A DNA stretch of 36,036 bases from an uncultured Lachnospiraceae bacterium (GCA_947246015.1 CAMXQE010000039.1:1-36036), one strand, 5' to 3'; positions 25,735-34,071 are shown, counted from the stretch's first letter. A program made the numbers and translations. Notes: a model not told the origin generated them from the letters alone.

Positions 25735-27852
25735 ATGAGTGAAGGATTTAACGTAGAGGAGATTTTTGCAAAAAATGTGTTTACTATAGGCAAGATGAAG
25801 CAGCGCTTGCCCAGAAATGTGTACAAAGAAGTGAAGAAGGTCATGGAGCAGGGCGGCGAATTGTCTCTCGCTGCGGCGGATGTGGTGGCAAAGGCTATGA
25901 AAGACTGGGCTGTGGAAAACGGGGCGACCCATTATACCCATTGGTTTCAGCCTCTTACCGGTATTACGGCGGAAAAGCATGATTCGTTTGTAACCCATCC
26001 CGATGAAGAGGGTAAGATGCTGATGGAGTTTTCCGGTAAGGAACTGATTAAAGGGGAGCCGGATGCTTCCTCGTTTCCTTCCGGCGGTCTGCGGGCAACA
26101 TTTGAGGCGAGAGGTTATACGGCGTGGGATATTACTTCCCCCGCTTTCTTAAAGGAAGCGGCAACAGGGGTTATTTTATGTATTCCTACGGCATTCTGTT
26201 CTTATAAAGGAGAAGCGCTGGATAAAAAGACTCCTTTGCTGAGGTCGATGGAAGCGGTCAGCGAACAGGCATTGCGTATCGTGCGGTTGTTCGGCAATAC
26301 GGAGGCTGCGAAGGTAGTTGCCAGCGTGGGGGCGGAACAGGAGTATTTCCTGGTGGATAAGGATAAATATTTGCAAAGACCCGACCTTATTTTTGCAGGC
26401 CGCACGTTGTTTGGTGCGCCGGCGCCGAAGGGCCAGGAGATGGAAGACCATTATTTCGGCGTTATCCGCGAACGGATTGGGGCTTATATGAAGGATTTGA
26501 ATGAAGAGCTGTGGAAGCTGGGTGTGACGGCTAAGACACAGCATAACGAGGTGGCTCCGGCACAGCATGAACTGGCGCCTATTTATGAGACGGCGAATAT
26601 TGCGGTGGACCACAATCAGATTGTCATGGAAACCATGAAGCGGGTAGCGGTACGCCATGATATGAGGTGTCTGCTTCATGAGAAACCTTTTGCGGGCGTC
26701 AATGGTTCCGGCAAACACAATAACTGGTCGCTGGGTACGGATAATGGTGTGAATCTGCTGGACCCCGGCGATACGCCGAATGAGAACATTCAATTCCTGC
26801 TGGTGCTTGCCTGCATTATGAAGGCGGTAGATACACACGCGGATTTGCTTCGCCAGAGTGCATCCGATGTAGGAAATGACCATCGTCTCGGTGCGAATGA
26901 GGCGCCTCCGGCTATTATTTCCATGTTTCTTGGCGAACAGCTGGAAGATGTGGTAAAGCAGCTGGTAGAGACCGGTATTGCGTCTACCTGTAAAGAGGGG
27001 GGCGTACTGGAGACGGGAGTTTCTACACTGCCCAATTTCATAAAAGATGCGACAGACAGGAACAGGACTTCGCCTTTTGCATTTACCGGAAATAAATTTG
27101 AATTCCGTATGGTTGGTTCTGCGGATTCCATTGCAAGTCCGAATACGATTCTGAATGCCATCGTTGCAGAAGCTTTCTGCGAAGCTGCGGATGTGCTGGA
27201 GAAAGCGAAACCGGAGGAATTTGAACTGGCGGTACATGACTTGATTAAAGAATATATGACAAAGCATCAGAGGATTATTTTCAACGGCAACGGATATGCG
27301 GACGAGTGGGTAACAGAAGCAGAGAGAAGAGGGCTTCCGAATATCAAATCCATGGTAGAGGCGGTGGAAACGCTGACTACGGATAAAGCGGTAAAACTGT
27401 TTGAGAAATTCCGCATTTTCACAAAGGCGGAGCTGGAGTCCCGCGAGGAGGTTCTGTATGAAACTTATGCGAAGAGCATCAACATTGAAGCGCTGACGAT
27501 GATTGATATGGCGTCCAAGCAGATTATTCCTGCAGTGGTAAAATATACAAAATCGCTTGCGGATACGGTAATTGCCGTGAAAGAGGCGGGTGCTGACGCA
27601 TCTGTACAGGCGCAGCTGCTGGCAAGTGTTTCTGAGAAGCTGACGGAAGCGAAAGCCGCACTGGTGAAACTTCAGGAAACGGAAGGAAAGGCAAGCACGA
27701 TGACCGAAGGCAGAGAGCAGGCATTTGCTTACAAGGATGAAGTAAAGGAAGCTATGGATGCACTCAGAAAGCCGGTAGATGAACTGGAGATGCTGGTTGA
27801 CAGGGAAGTATGGCCTTATCCTACTTATGCTGATTTAATGTTTGAGGTATAG
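25735..27852 (+). CDS. glnN: Type III glutamine synthetase (GlnN)
   Basis: Large dodecameric glutamine synthetase that joins ammonia to glutamate using ATP. The 705-residue length is diagnostic of GSIII, compared with about 440-470 for GSI. It contains [55 protein letters not shown] and [16 protein letters not shown], covering the metal, glutamate and ATP sites. It begins [16 protein letters not shown]. It is a single-gene unit with its own promoter and terminator. How it senses nitrogen is not clear from the leader. Confidence 0.97.
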   Translation: MSEGFNVEEIFAKNVFTIGKMKQRLPRNVYKEVKKVMEQGGELSLAAADVVAKAMKDWAVENGATHYTHWFQPLTGITAEKHDSFVTHPDEEGKMLMEFSGKELIKGEPDASSFPSGGLRATFEARGYTAWDITSPAFLKEAATGVILCIPTAFCSYKGEALDKKTPLLRSMEAVSEQALRIVRLFGNTEAAKVVASVGAEQEYFLVDKDKYLQRPDLIFAGRTLFGAPAPKGQEMEDHYFGVIRERIGAYMKDLNEELWKLGVTAKTQHNEVAPAQHELAPIYETANIAVDHNQIVMETMKRVAVRHDMRCLLHEKPFAGVNGSGKHNNWSLGTDNGVNLLDPGDTPNENIQFLLVLACIMKAVDTHADLLRQSASDVGNDHRLGANEAPPAIISMFLGEQLEDVVKQLVETGIASTCKEGGVLETGVSTLPNFIKDATDRNRTSPFAFTGNKFEFRMVGSADSIASPNTILNAIVAEAFCEAADVLEKAKPEEFELAVHDLIKEYMTKHQRIIFNGNGYADEWVTEAERRGLPNIKSMVEAVETLTTDKAVKLFEKFRIFTKAELESREEVLYETYAKSINIEALTMIDMASKQIIPAVVKYTKSLADTVIAVKEAGADASVQAQLLASVSEKLTEAKAALVKLQETEGKASTMTEGREQAFAYKDEVKEAMDALRKPVDELEMLVDREVWPYPTYADLMFEV

Positions 27853-27888
27853 GGAAACAATTTTGAAAATGAATGATAAAATGATATT

Positions 27889-27919
27889 CGCCGGTATCTT
27901 ATGGGATGCCGGCGGTATT
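27889..27919 (+). terminator. glnN terminator
   Basis: CGCCGGTATC (27889-27898) pairs with GATGCCGGCG (27905-27914) with one G-U, then GTATTTTG. Confidence 0.7.
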
Positions 27920-27932
27920 TTGCTGGCTGCGT

Positions 27933-27991
27933 TTTTTATACACAGGGGCGCGTAAGGAAATTAGCTGCTGCGCGGCACGAACCCCGCGCGG
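27933..27991 (+). repeat. 55-bp repeat, copy 2 (before the nucleotidyltransferase)
   Basis: CACAGGGGCGCGTAAGGAAA starts at 27941, followed by TTAGCTGCTGCGCGGCACG and ACCCCGCGCGG. The end GCGGAATTGGAG (27988-27999) also resembles the tail of the pre-start palindromic repeats and sits 7 nt before the ATG. Confidence 0.8.
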
Positions 27992-28006
27992 AATTGGAGG
28001 GAAAAT

Positions 28007-28801
28007 ATGTATTTCAAATTATTATGGAGTGAATTTGCCACACTCCCGGAAGTAGAGGCGATTGCGCTCGGCGGATCAAGGGCTGGTACGGATTATGATG
28101 AAAAGTCAGATTATGATTTATATATTTACTGTACCAGTATACCGTATGAGAGTATGCGGAAACGTATTCTGGAGAAATGCTGCCAGTATATGGAGATTGG
28201 AAACTCTTTTTGGGAGCTGGAGGATGACTGCACGCTGAAAGATGGGACAGACATTGATATTCTGTATAGAAATATCGGGGATTTTTCACAAACAGTCCGT
28301 TCAGTCGCCACAGAACATATTGCATACAATGGTTATACAACCTGTATGTGGCATAATCTTTTACACAGCCGGATTCTCTATGATAAAAACGGGGAACTGG
28401 AAAGCCTGCAAAACAAGTACCGGATTCCCTATCCGGATGAATTAAGGGACAATATTATCAGTAAAAATTTACGCCTGCTGACAGGAAACCTGCCCTCATA
28501 TGATATGCAGATTAAAAAGGCTTTTGCCCGCAGGGATATAGTAAGCGTAAACCACAGGACAGCGGCTTTTCTGGAATCCTACTTTGATATTATTTTTGCA
28601 CTAAACAAACTGACACATCCCGGAGAAAAGCGGATGGTTCAGTATGCGAAGGCACAGGCGGAAATCCTCCCCGCTGATTTTGAAGAAAATCTGGACAAAT
28701 TATTTCAGAATCTGTTTGTGGATACAGAGAAGGCAGTGCAGACGCTTGGAGAGATGATTGCTGAATTAGAGAAGGTTATAAATTGCCAGAAAGCAGATTG
28801 A
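28007..28801 (+). CDS. Nucleotidyltransferase-fold protein (DUF4037-like)
   Basis: A 264-residue protein with the pol-beta-type nucleotidyltransferase signature GGSRAG (22-27) followed by SDYDLYIY, where D35 and D37 would bind metal. A further DGTDIDILY may supply the third Asp. The C-terminal part is helical and resembles DUF4037-type proteins. Relatives include aminoglycoside nucleotidyltransferases, but substrate and resistance cannot be claimed here. GGAGGG is 5 nt before the ATG. It is preceded by a 55-bp repeat and followed by a terminator hairpin. Confidence 0.75.
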   Translation: MYFKLLWSEFATLPEVEAIALGGSRAGTDYDEKSDYDLYIYCTSIPYESMRKRILEKCCQYMEIGNSFWELEDDCTLKDGTDIDILYRNIGDFSQTVRSVATEHIAYNGYTTCMWHNLLHSRILYDKNGELESLQNKYRIPYPDELRDNIISKNLRLLTGNLPSYDMQIKKAFARRDIVSVNHRTAAFLESYFDIIFALNKLTHPGEKRMVQYAKAQAEILPADFEENLDKLFQNLFVDTEKAVQTLGEMIAELEKVINCQKAD

Positions 28802-28811
28802 CAAGATTTCG

Positions 28812-28829
28812 AATATACTATGGTATATT
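28812..28829. promoter_or_regulatory. AATATAC palindrome
   Basis: AATATAC (28812-28818) and GTATATT (28823-28829) form a perfect inverted repeat with a 4-nt spacer, just after the nucleotidyltransferase stop. It is a possible operator or simply AT-rich chance. Confidence 0.3.
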
Positions 28830-28860
28830 GCATATTAAAATGGATTCGACATTAAGACAG

Positions 28861-28905
28861 AAAAGCGTTTGTTGGAAGAAAAACAATGAACGCTTTTCTG
28901 TATTT
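28861..28905 (+). terminator. Terminator, copy 1 of a repeated hairpin flanking the sigma cassette
   Basis: AAAAGCGTTTGTT (28861-28873) pairs with AACAATGAACGCTTTT (28882-28897) around GGAAGAAA, then CTGTATTTT. It ends the nucleotidyltransferase transcript. A close copy at 31923-31960 lies at the other end of the cassette. Confidence 0.8.
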
Positions 28906-28955
28906 TATATCAATGAAACACTGTTGTTCCCAAAAATTAAAAAAATTTGAAAGGT

Positions 28956-28983
28956 GCGACATTTTATTAAGGCAAATCGTATC
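28956..28983 (+). promoter_or_regulatory. Possible ECF-type promoter of the sigma gene
   Basis: GCGACA (28956-28961), exactly 16 nt, then CGTATC (28978-28983). This matches the layout of ECF promoters (for example TGAAAC-N16-CGTA) and would allow autoregulation. It would give a very short leader, with the ribosome site at the 5' end, so it is tentative. Confidence 0.35.
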
Positions 28984-29002
28984 TATAATGGAGGTGAAAA
29001 CA

Positions 29003-30349
29003 ATGGATTCTTCATTGTATGCAGATGAAGAAATTGCAAAAATCTACAAGCGTCAGTATAACACTGTCTACCGTACTTGCTTTTCCTTTATGAAAAATTC
29101 AGAAGATGCGGAAGATATGGTGCAGGAGACTTTTTTGAAGCTTATTGCAGGCAAAAAACAGTTTGAGTCGGAGAAGCACGAGAAGGCATGGCTTATTGTA
29201 ACAGCGTCCAATACCTGCAAAGATGAACTGAGACGGTGGAAGAGAAGACTGGAAAAAATTACGTCGTTATTCCAACAGGAAACGGTTAGTCAGAAAGAAG
29301 ATGACAGAGTTCTTGAATGGGTGATGGCTCTTCCGGTCAAATATAAACAGGTTATTTACCTGTATTATTATGAGGGATACAGCACTTCGGAAATTGCAGG
29401 TATGCTGCATTGTCCGGAGTCAACAGTACGAAATCAATTGTTAAGAGGGCGGAGGCTTTTGAAAAAGAGCAGTGAACACCATACAAAATCAGGAGTTGTT
29501 TTGGCTGCGGTTTTGGCAGGGAGTCTGTTTGCAGTAACAACAGTATATGCCTTTTATGTTTATGGATTGCGCGACCTTCATTTGGGAAAAGAAACTGTTT
29601 TAGATATATCCAAACGGGATGAGCTGTCGGAGGAGGTATCTGAAAAAGATATCCCGAAAAAAGAAGCGGATATCATTACGCTGGGCGGGATAGCGGGAAG
29701 TCCGGAGTACAGCGCATGTAGCGAATGGAAAGCGTTTCTTGACGGGTACGATACGGACGGAACGATATCTTCGGAAATTGGAAATGGTTTCGCGGGATTA
29801 GGTGAGTATGAGTTTATCTATCACTGTTATACACAGGATATGACAGACAAGTTAGATGAAATTTGCGAAAAGTTTGAATTATCCAGACTGCATGGGCTGA
29901 CTATTGTGGAAGATTATGCTGCTTTGTGCAGACAGGCAGGTATCGGCGATATCTGCACAGGCGATGACAAAACTGTGAAATGGGATTACGGCGGCGGTAT
30001 CGTATACGATGATGGAACATTTAGTATGGATGGTAAAGTGGCATGGAAAGGCTCATCGTTATTATGTGTGACGGATTATCAATTTGAACGGACTATGAAA
30101 GGTTCTTTTAATCCTGTTACGCTCAATGTGGGTGAGGTAGAAGAATATCATGAATGGGATTATGTGGCAGGAAGTGGACAGATTGTGCTGTTGGTGAACA
30201 GCAGCTTTAAAGCGCTGATTATTGCAGAAAAGGATAATTCTTATATCGTAGTGAATGTTCTGGGAGATCTGCATGGAGACACATTTGAGATGAGTGATGA
30301 AATGCTGGAAGAGCTGGCGGATCTTTTTGATTTTTCAGCGATACCATAA
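29003..30349 (+). CDS. ECF sigma factor fused to a membrane helix and extracytoplasmic domain
   Basis: A 448-residue chimera. Residues about 8-75 form sigma region 2 (YRTCFSFMKNSEDAEDMVQE) and about 105-155 form region 4 (LPVKYKQVIYLYYYEGYSTS, then EIAGMLHCPESTVRNQLLRG). A single hydrophobic helix follows at about 162-186 (VLAAVLAGSLFAVTTVYAFY), then a linker and an outside domain (233-448). That domain is homologous over its full length to residues 75-292 of the next gene's lipoprotein; both end FDFxAIP. The ATG at 29003 is preferred because GGAGGTG (28990-28996) lies 6 nt upstream. A sigma factor tethered to the membrane by its own sensor domain would need proteolysis or a conformational change to act, or might recruit polymerase at the membrane. 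Confidence 0.85.
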   Translation: MDSSLYADEEIAKIYKRQYNTVYRTCFSFMKNSEDAEDMVQETFLKLIAGKKQFESEKHEKAWLIVTASNTCKDELRRWKRRLEKITSLFQQETVSQKEDDRVLEWVMALPVKYKQVIYLYYYEGYSTSEIAGMLHCPESTVRNQLLRGRRLLKKSSEHHTKSGVVLAAVLAGSLFAVTTVYAFYVYGLRDLHLGKETVLDISKRDELSEEVSEKDIPKKEADIITLGGIAGSPEYSACSEWKAFLDGYDTDGTISSEIGNGFAGLGEYEFIYHCYTQDMTDKLDEICEKFELSRLHGLTIVEDYAALCRQAGIGDICTGDDKTVKWDYGGGIVYDDGTFSMDGKVAWKGSSLLCVTDYQFERTMKGSFNPVTLNVGEVEEYHEWDYVAGSGQIVLLVNSSFKALIIAEKDNSYIVVNVLGDLHGDTFEMSDEMLEELADLFDFSAIP

Positions 30350-30375
30350 GAAAGGATGGTAGGAGGAAATATTAA

Positions 30376-31254
30376 ATGAGAAAGAAAAAAGTAATGATTG
30401 CTTTAGCTGTGGCGATGGTAATGACGGGCAGTCTGACTGCGTGTCAGAAGACAGGGAGTGAAGCAGATGGTGACATTCAACAGACAGAAAAGGCTATAGC
30501 AGAAACGTCGAAGGAAATAACAGAAGAAATGGAGGTTTCTGGTACAGAACAGGAAACAGCGCAACCGGAAAGCAGCGCTTTTCTAAAGTTCACAGATAGT
30601 TCTGAATATCAGGCGTGCGCAGAGTGGTGGGATTTTTGCGCGGGATATGATACAGATTTCGCAATCCTTGAGCAGATGGAAGAGGAAGAGTTGGAAGCGG
30701 AGAATGAATATGAAGCATATGCCTGTTATACGCCGGAGATGGAGCAAAAGGTGGACGAAATCTGTGAAAGATACAGTTTGTCTAAATTGAGCGGATTCCA
30801 GATTGTTGATGATTACAGTGAATTGTGCAATAAAGCGGAAGTTGGGGATTTCTGCGTAAGAGCATCAGAGGATGTGAAGCAGACGGTTTTATCCGGTTAT
30901 TTGTATCATGGAGCATTTCTTATGGAAGGCAACGCTGTACTTGCAGGTTCATCAATGTATGAAGCAAGTTACCAATTTGCACGTGTTGAAAAAGGCTATT
31001 TTACATCAGCCTATCTTGATTTCGGCGATATTTCTGAATGCAGTGTGCGTGAATATACAACAAAAAAAGGAGAAAAGGTATTATTTGCAAATATAACAAA
31101 CGAAGAAAGAGGTACTCATACATATATTATCGCAGAGAGGGAGAAATCTTTTATTGTAATTAATGTACTTGGCGATATGTCGGATATTACAGATGTGAAT
31201 GATGAGCGGTTGGAACTGTTGGCTGAGGCATTTGACTTTGCGGCAATACCATAA
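30376..31254 (+). CDS. Lipoprotein carrying the same domain as the sigma-factor ectodomain
   Basis: A 292-residue lipoprotein. The signal peptide ends in LTAC (lipobox near residue 23). An acidic, Thr/Glu-rich linker runs to about residue 70. From residue 75 the domain parallels the sigma ectodomain: SEYQACAEW against PEYSACSEW, GYDTD in both, VDEICERYSLSKLSGF against LDEICEKFELSRLHGL, IVINVLGD against IVVNVLGD, and FDFAAIP against FDFSAIP. Family not recognised. AGGAGGAAA (from 30361) precedes the ATG, 26 nt after the sigma stop, so they are co-transcribed. It may be a ligand sensor, decoy or partner that dimerises with the sigma ectodomain. Confidence 0.85.
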   Translation: MRKKKVMIALAVAMVMTGSLTACQKTGSEADGDIQQTEKAIAETSKEITEEMEVSGTEQETAQPESSAFLKFTDSSEYQACAEWWDFCAGYDTDFAILEQMEEEELEAENEYEAYACYTPEMEQKVDEICERYSLSKLSGFQIVDDYSELCNKAEVGDFCVRASEDVKQTVLSGYLYHGAFLMEGNAVLAGSSMYEASYQFARVEKGYFTSAYLDFGDISECSVREYTTKKGEKVLFANITNEERGTHTYIIAEREKSFIVINVLGDMSDITDVNDERLELLAEAFDFAAIP

Positions 31255-31291
31255 AAATTGCTCTGAGAAAATTTAATGAAAGGAATTGTCG

Positions 31292-31897
31292 ATGATGAAG
31301 AAGATTGTAAGATACTTGACGGGTGCGATTATGGCAGCGGTTATGTTATGTGAGATGAGTGGATGCAGCGGCACGAATAGCCATGAAGACATCGAACAGA
31401 GTGTAAATGGAGTGGAGAATAAACAGATTACAGAGGAGAATAATTCCAGCGAAATAGAGGAAACGGTATCAAATAAAGAACATCATGATACAGAAATGGA
31501 AGCATCAGGCGAGGATCTTGATGTGGTTGAATCCGATGCTGCCGATGATGACTGGTATATGAAAGGAAATATTTATACAGATGATAAAGGAAATCAGGTA
31601 GAAGTGTCTTTTAATGATTACGGCACGCTGGAATTCGTCGTCAATGGTCTTTCCATGTATATTACTACAGTCTCTGGCTTTCAGCAGGAGAATGACTGGA
31701 AAATCTACACCTGTGATGATGGTACAATGATTATTTATTATCCGGGAGAACCGGCACACCTTGAAATTTCAGGTGGTGATTATGCCGGACTTTATGAAGC
31801 CAATGAAAATTATATGTCAGATACCGCAAATCGGGGCAGTCAGCACAGAGTAGAGAAAAAAGACATTCTCCAGATTGATATAGCATATAGGATTTAG
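31292..31897 (+). CDS. Second lipoprotein of the sigma cassette
   Basis: About 201 residues. The N-terminus MMKKIVRYLTGAIMAAVMLC ends at a lipobox near EMSGC. A long Glu/Ser/Thr/Asn linker follows to about residue 85, then a roughly 110-residue beta-rich domain (GNIYTDDKGNQVEVSFNDYG, VNGLSMYITTVSGF). It is not the same domain as the preceding lipoprotein, and I do not recognise the family. AAAGGA (31279-31284) precedes; in-frame ATGs at 31292 and 31295 are both usable. It is the last gene before a repeated terminator. Confidence 0.75.
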   Translation: MMKKIVRYLTGAIMAAVMLCEMSGCSGTNSHEDIEQSVNGVENKQITEENNSSEIEETVSNKEHHDTEMEASGEDLDVVESDAADDDWYMKGNIYTDDKGNQVEVSFNDYGTLEFVVNGLSMYITTVSGFQQENDWKIYTCDDGTMIIYYPGEPAHLEISGGDYAGLYEANENYMSDTANRGSQHRVEKKDILQIDIAYRI

Positions 31898-31922
31898 TGG
31901 ATTTATACTGCGTTAAGGCGGG

Positions 31923-31966
31923 AAAGCGTTTGTTGGAAGAAAACTAATAAACGCTTTTTTGTATTT
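31923..31966 (+). terminator. Terminator, copy 2 of the repeated hairpin
   Basis: AAAGCGTTTGTT (31923-31934) pairs with AACTAATAAACGCTTT and a T-run to 31960. The sequence from GTTAAG through TTGGAAGAAAA matches the copy at 28853-28880 closely. Confidence 0.8.
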
Positions 31967-31999
31967 GTGTTACAATCATACGCGCGTAGGAGAAAACAA

Positions 32000-32275
32000 A
32001 TGAAAATCAGTGAAACAAAGTTTTGGATAAAGAAGGCGCAAAGGCATGATCAAGACGCATTTACCGAATTGGTGCAGTTATATATAAAGGATATGTATAG
32101 GACTGCTATTGCAATTCTAATGAATGAGGAAGATGCGGCAGATGCTCTCCAGGACACAATTCTCACCTGTTGGGAAAAGTTATATACCCTTAAGAAGCCG
32201 GGGTTCTTTAAGACGTGGATGACAAGGATGCTGATAAATCATTGCTATGACATTAGGAGGAAAAATGTCCAATAA
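32000..32275 (+). pseudogene. Truncated ECF sigma factor (region 2 only)
   Basis: 91 residues starting MKISETKFWIKKAQRHDQDA, with sigma region 2 (YRTAIAILMNEEDAADALQD, then TILTCWEKLYTLKKPGFFKT, then WMTRMLINHCYDIRRK) and then an immediate stop. Region 4, needed to bind the -35 element, is missing. The stop lies inside the ribosome site and start of the next gene, so the end looks deleted into it. GGAGAAA precedes the ATG. Confidence 0.85.
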
Positions 32276-32900
32276 AAAAAATATATTTTATGAAGAAATA
32301 GAATTATCGGAAATTGCGTTGAAAAAATAAATCAAGCCTTTGCGATGATTAAGCAGGAGGATATTGGTTATATGAAAAAAACAAATGCCAATGGAATACT
32401 TTATTCAGGCAAGTGCTGTAGGTGAGAATGATTCACTTCTTGGGAAGACAATACATGTTGATTTTAAAAACATGGGAACGCTTTCAAAAGCAGAGTTTGC
32501 TCCGGCGGTGGAGGGAAACTGGAATTTTGCAATAAGTCTTTCTGATGTAAGTTCGTCCCAAAACATTAAAGTGGGGCAGAAAGTAGAAGGAACGGGTTTC
32601 ACGATGGAGAATATCGAAATCTCGCCCATTTCCATGAAAGTTAATTACTCTGTTCGCGAGGCTCCGTCAGAACATGAAGACGATCTTGGCATTCCTGAAG
32701 TTAAGGGAGTTGTATTCAAAGATGGAACAAACATTCCATATTTAGTTGGGGGCAGCCGTTTGGGATATACAGACAGCAGTAAGTCCAATGCGTATCAAAT
32801 AGCAGGCTATAATCGGGTGATTGATGTTGACGAGATAGCTGCGCTGATAGTTCTCATTTCAGATAATAATGAAAAAATTGAGATACCGGTTTCAAAATAA
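32264..32900 (+). pseudogene. Decayed DUF4179-type anti-sigma factor
   Basis: AGGAGG (32253-32258) and an ATG at 32264 begin MSNKKNIFYEEIELSEIALKK, which then stops. One base shifted, the reading continues EKINQAFAMIKQEDIGYMKK and breaks again. A third frame from 32385 to 32900 encodes 171 residues (GKTIHVDFKNMGTLSKAEF, GYNRVIDVDEIAALIV) resembling the C-terminal part of DUF4179 anti-sigma proteins. The membrane helix and central domain are missing. It pairs with the truncated sigma just upstream, as is usual for sigma/anti-sigma operons. Confidence 0.75.
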
Positions 32901-32942
32901 GATGTGAGTTGATATCTTAATAAAATTTCGGGGAGATAGAAA

Positions 32943-33109
32943 ATGAAAAAGATTTTTTCATGCTTATAACCTTTGCCGTATTGTCTTCGTTCACGGCTTG
33001 TAATGGCAAAACGGTCAACTTCTTTCTATATCTAAAATGCCGGAAAAGCCCGGAAATACGGGCTGCCCGACATATAAGAACTTCTAAAGGGATAATCAGA
33101 ATTCACCAA
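32943..33109 (+). pseudogene. Frameshifted lipoprotein remnant
   Basis: ATGAAAAAGATTTTTTC reads MKKIFSCL and stops, while the shifted frame gives MLITFAVLSSFTACNG, a signal peptide with a lipobox (FTAC). A one-base change in the T-run would join them. After the lipobox the frame stays open for about 38 codons without family resemblance, then ends at CACCAATAA. Confidence 0.6.
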
Positions 33110-33177
33110 TAATTGGGGGCTTAAAGTTAGGGGAATTGGGGAAAAATAAAAAAACTGAAATAAAAAATAAAAAAGAC

Positions 33178-33206
33178 TTGCAAAATATAATTGGATGCTG
33201 TATAAT
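33178..33206 (+). promoter_or_regulatory. tRNA-Gln promoter
   Basis: TTGCAA (33178-33183), 17-bp spacer, perfect TATAAT (33201-33206), about 42 nt before the mature tRNA 5' end. Confidence 0.85.
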
Positions 33207-33247
33207 ATCAAAATGTAGCGAGCAGATAGCACGCTGACTATAGAAAT

Positions 33248-33319
33248 TGGGCTATCGCCAAACGGTAAGGCAACGGACTCTGACTCCGTCATTTCAAGGT
33301 TCGAATCCTTGTAGCCCAG
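33248..33319 (+). tRNA. tRNA-Gln (anticodon CUG)
   Basis: A 72-nt cloverleaf. Acceptor TGGGCTA pairs with TAGCCCA, with discriminator G. The D arm has GCCAAACGGTAAGGC, the anticodon stem ACGGA/TCCGT encloses CTCTGAC (anticodon CTG, reading CAG), and the T arm is AAGG-TTCGAATCCTT. CCA is not encoded. Confidence 0.95.
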
Positions 33320-33327
33320 CGAATGAG

Positions 33328-33356
33328 ACCCGGCAGAATTAGTCTGCCGGGTTTTC
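33328..33356 (+). terminator. tRNA-Gln terminator
   Basis: ACCCGGCAGA (33328-33337) pairs perfectly with TCTGCCGGGT (33343-33352), then TTTTC. Confidence 0.9.
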
Positions 33357-33580
33357 TGTTGCCCGGAAATCCAGTGTTTATGCGGCTTTGGCGGATACGG
33401 TGTCTTTGGGGATGAAATTTTCCTGATTGGTCGGGAAAAAGCTTTTTACTGAAAAATTCTGGATTTTGAGGTGTTTTTCTAATGGATAGGTCAATTCGAA
33501 AATGCTTCAAATGGGCATAAATGAGGGATTTTCAGGTAATGTGGGGAACAAAAAGTGAAAAAGGAAATGAAGAGTTTTTG
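33357..33580. other. Noncoding stretch after tRNA-Gln
   Basis: No convincing gene, promoter or RNA family is seen. The stretch is AT-rich with scattered T-runs. Confidence 0.4.
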
Positions 33581-33581
33581 T

Positions 33582-33628
33582 AGCTGCCGTAATGAATAGT
33601 TTGCGCTATTGGTTACGGCAGCTTTTTA
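33582..33628 (+). terminator. Orphan strong hairpin with T-run
   Basis: AGCTGCCGTAA (33582-33592) pairs perfectly with TTACGGCAGCT (33613-33623), with an inner AATAG/CTATT stem, then TTTTTATT. No gene precedes it within 220 nt, so it may terminate an unannotated small RNA or be a leftover. Confidence 0.75.
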
Positions 33629-33737
33629 TTAACATAAGGATGGCTGGCGAAGCCGGGCATTCGTTGTTTAATAAGCTGACTCGTGAAGCGTGACAGCGTT
33701 TGATATTATGTCAAATTGATTTCAGGAGGAATGGATT

Positions 33738-33932
33738 ATGGATTTAAAGAGTATGGATAAACTGGAATATTCTATAGAGCTTATAAATGGGCTACGTGAT
33801 AATATGGTTCAGCTTGAACCGGCGAAACAGGGTAAAGAACTATCAGCAACTGTCCTTTGCGTATTTGAAGCTGTGCTGGAAAAAATCAGTATGTTACTTT
33901 GTGAAATTGAAGAGAAAGAAAGGAAAGGGTAG
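33738..33932 (+). CDS. Small hypothetical protein
   Basis: 64 residues (MDLKSMDKLEYSIELINGLR to CEIEEKERKG), predicted all-helical and acidic, with a strong AGGAGG site 7 nt before the ATG. I do not recognise a family. It sits just upstream of the toxin-antitoxin promoter. Confidence 0.6.
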   Translation: MDLKSMDKLEYSIELINGLRDNMVQLEPAKQGKELSATVLCVFEAVLEKISMLLCEIEEKERKG

Positions 33933-33941
33933 AGGAATTTC

Positions 33942-33970
33942 TTGTGAAAAGGCGGTGCATTAGGTATAAT
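33942..33970 (+). promoter_or_regulatory. Promoter of the toxin-antitoxin operon
   Basis: TTGTGA (33942-33947), 17-bp spacer, TATAAT (33965-33970); start near 33977. Confidence 0.75.
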
Positions 33971-33990
33971 ATATAAAAAGAATGTATTTT

Positions 33991-34056
33991 TAGACTGATA
34001 TTTCTAATCTAAAAGTGAAAAAAGAGCATAATAAGATTAGAATCGTGTATGGTCTA
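33991..34056 (+). promoter_or_regulatory. Inverted repeat in the toxin-antitoxin leader
   Basis: TTCTAATCT (34002-34010) is perfectly complementary to AGATTAGAA (34034-34042), and the outer TAGAC (33991-33995) pairs with GTCTA (34052-34056). It lies between promoter and ribosome site, so it could be the antitoxin's DNA operator or an mRNA hairpin that limits translation. Confidence 0.65.
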
Positions 34057-34071
34057 TTCAGGAGGATGGAT

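Noticed and set aside
26176..27267. 363-codon minus-strand frame inside glnN
   Set aside because: Antisense of a highly conserved GSIII gene.
28007..28801. Aminoglycoside resistance gene
   Set aside because: The nucleotidyltransferase motif is present, but nothing in the sequence fixes the substrate, so resistance is not claimed.
33032..33292. Minus-strand frame over the tRNA-Gln promoter
   Set aside because: Overlaps the tRNA and its promoter; no support.
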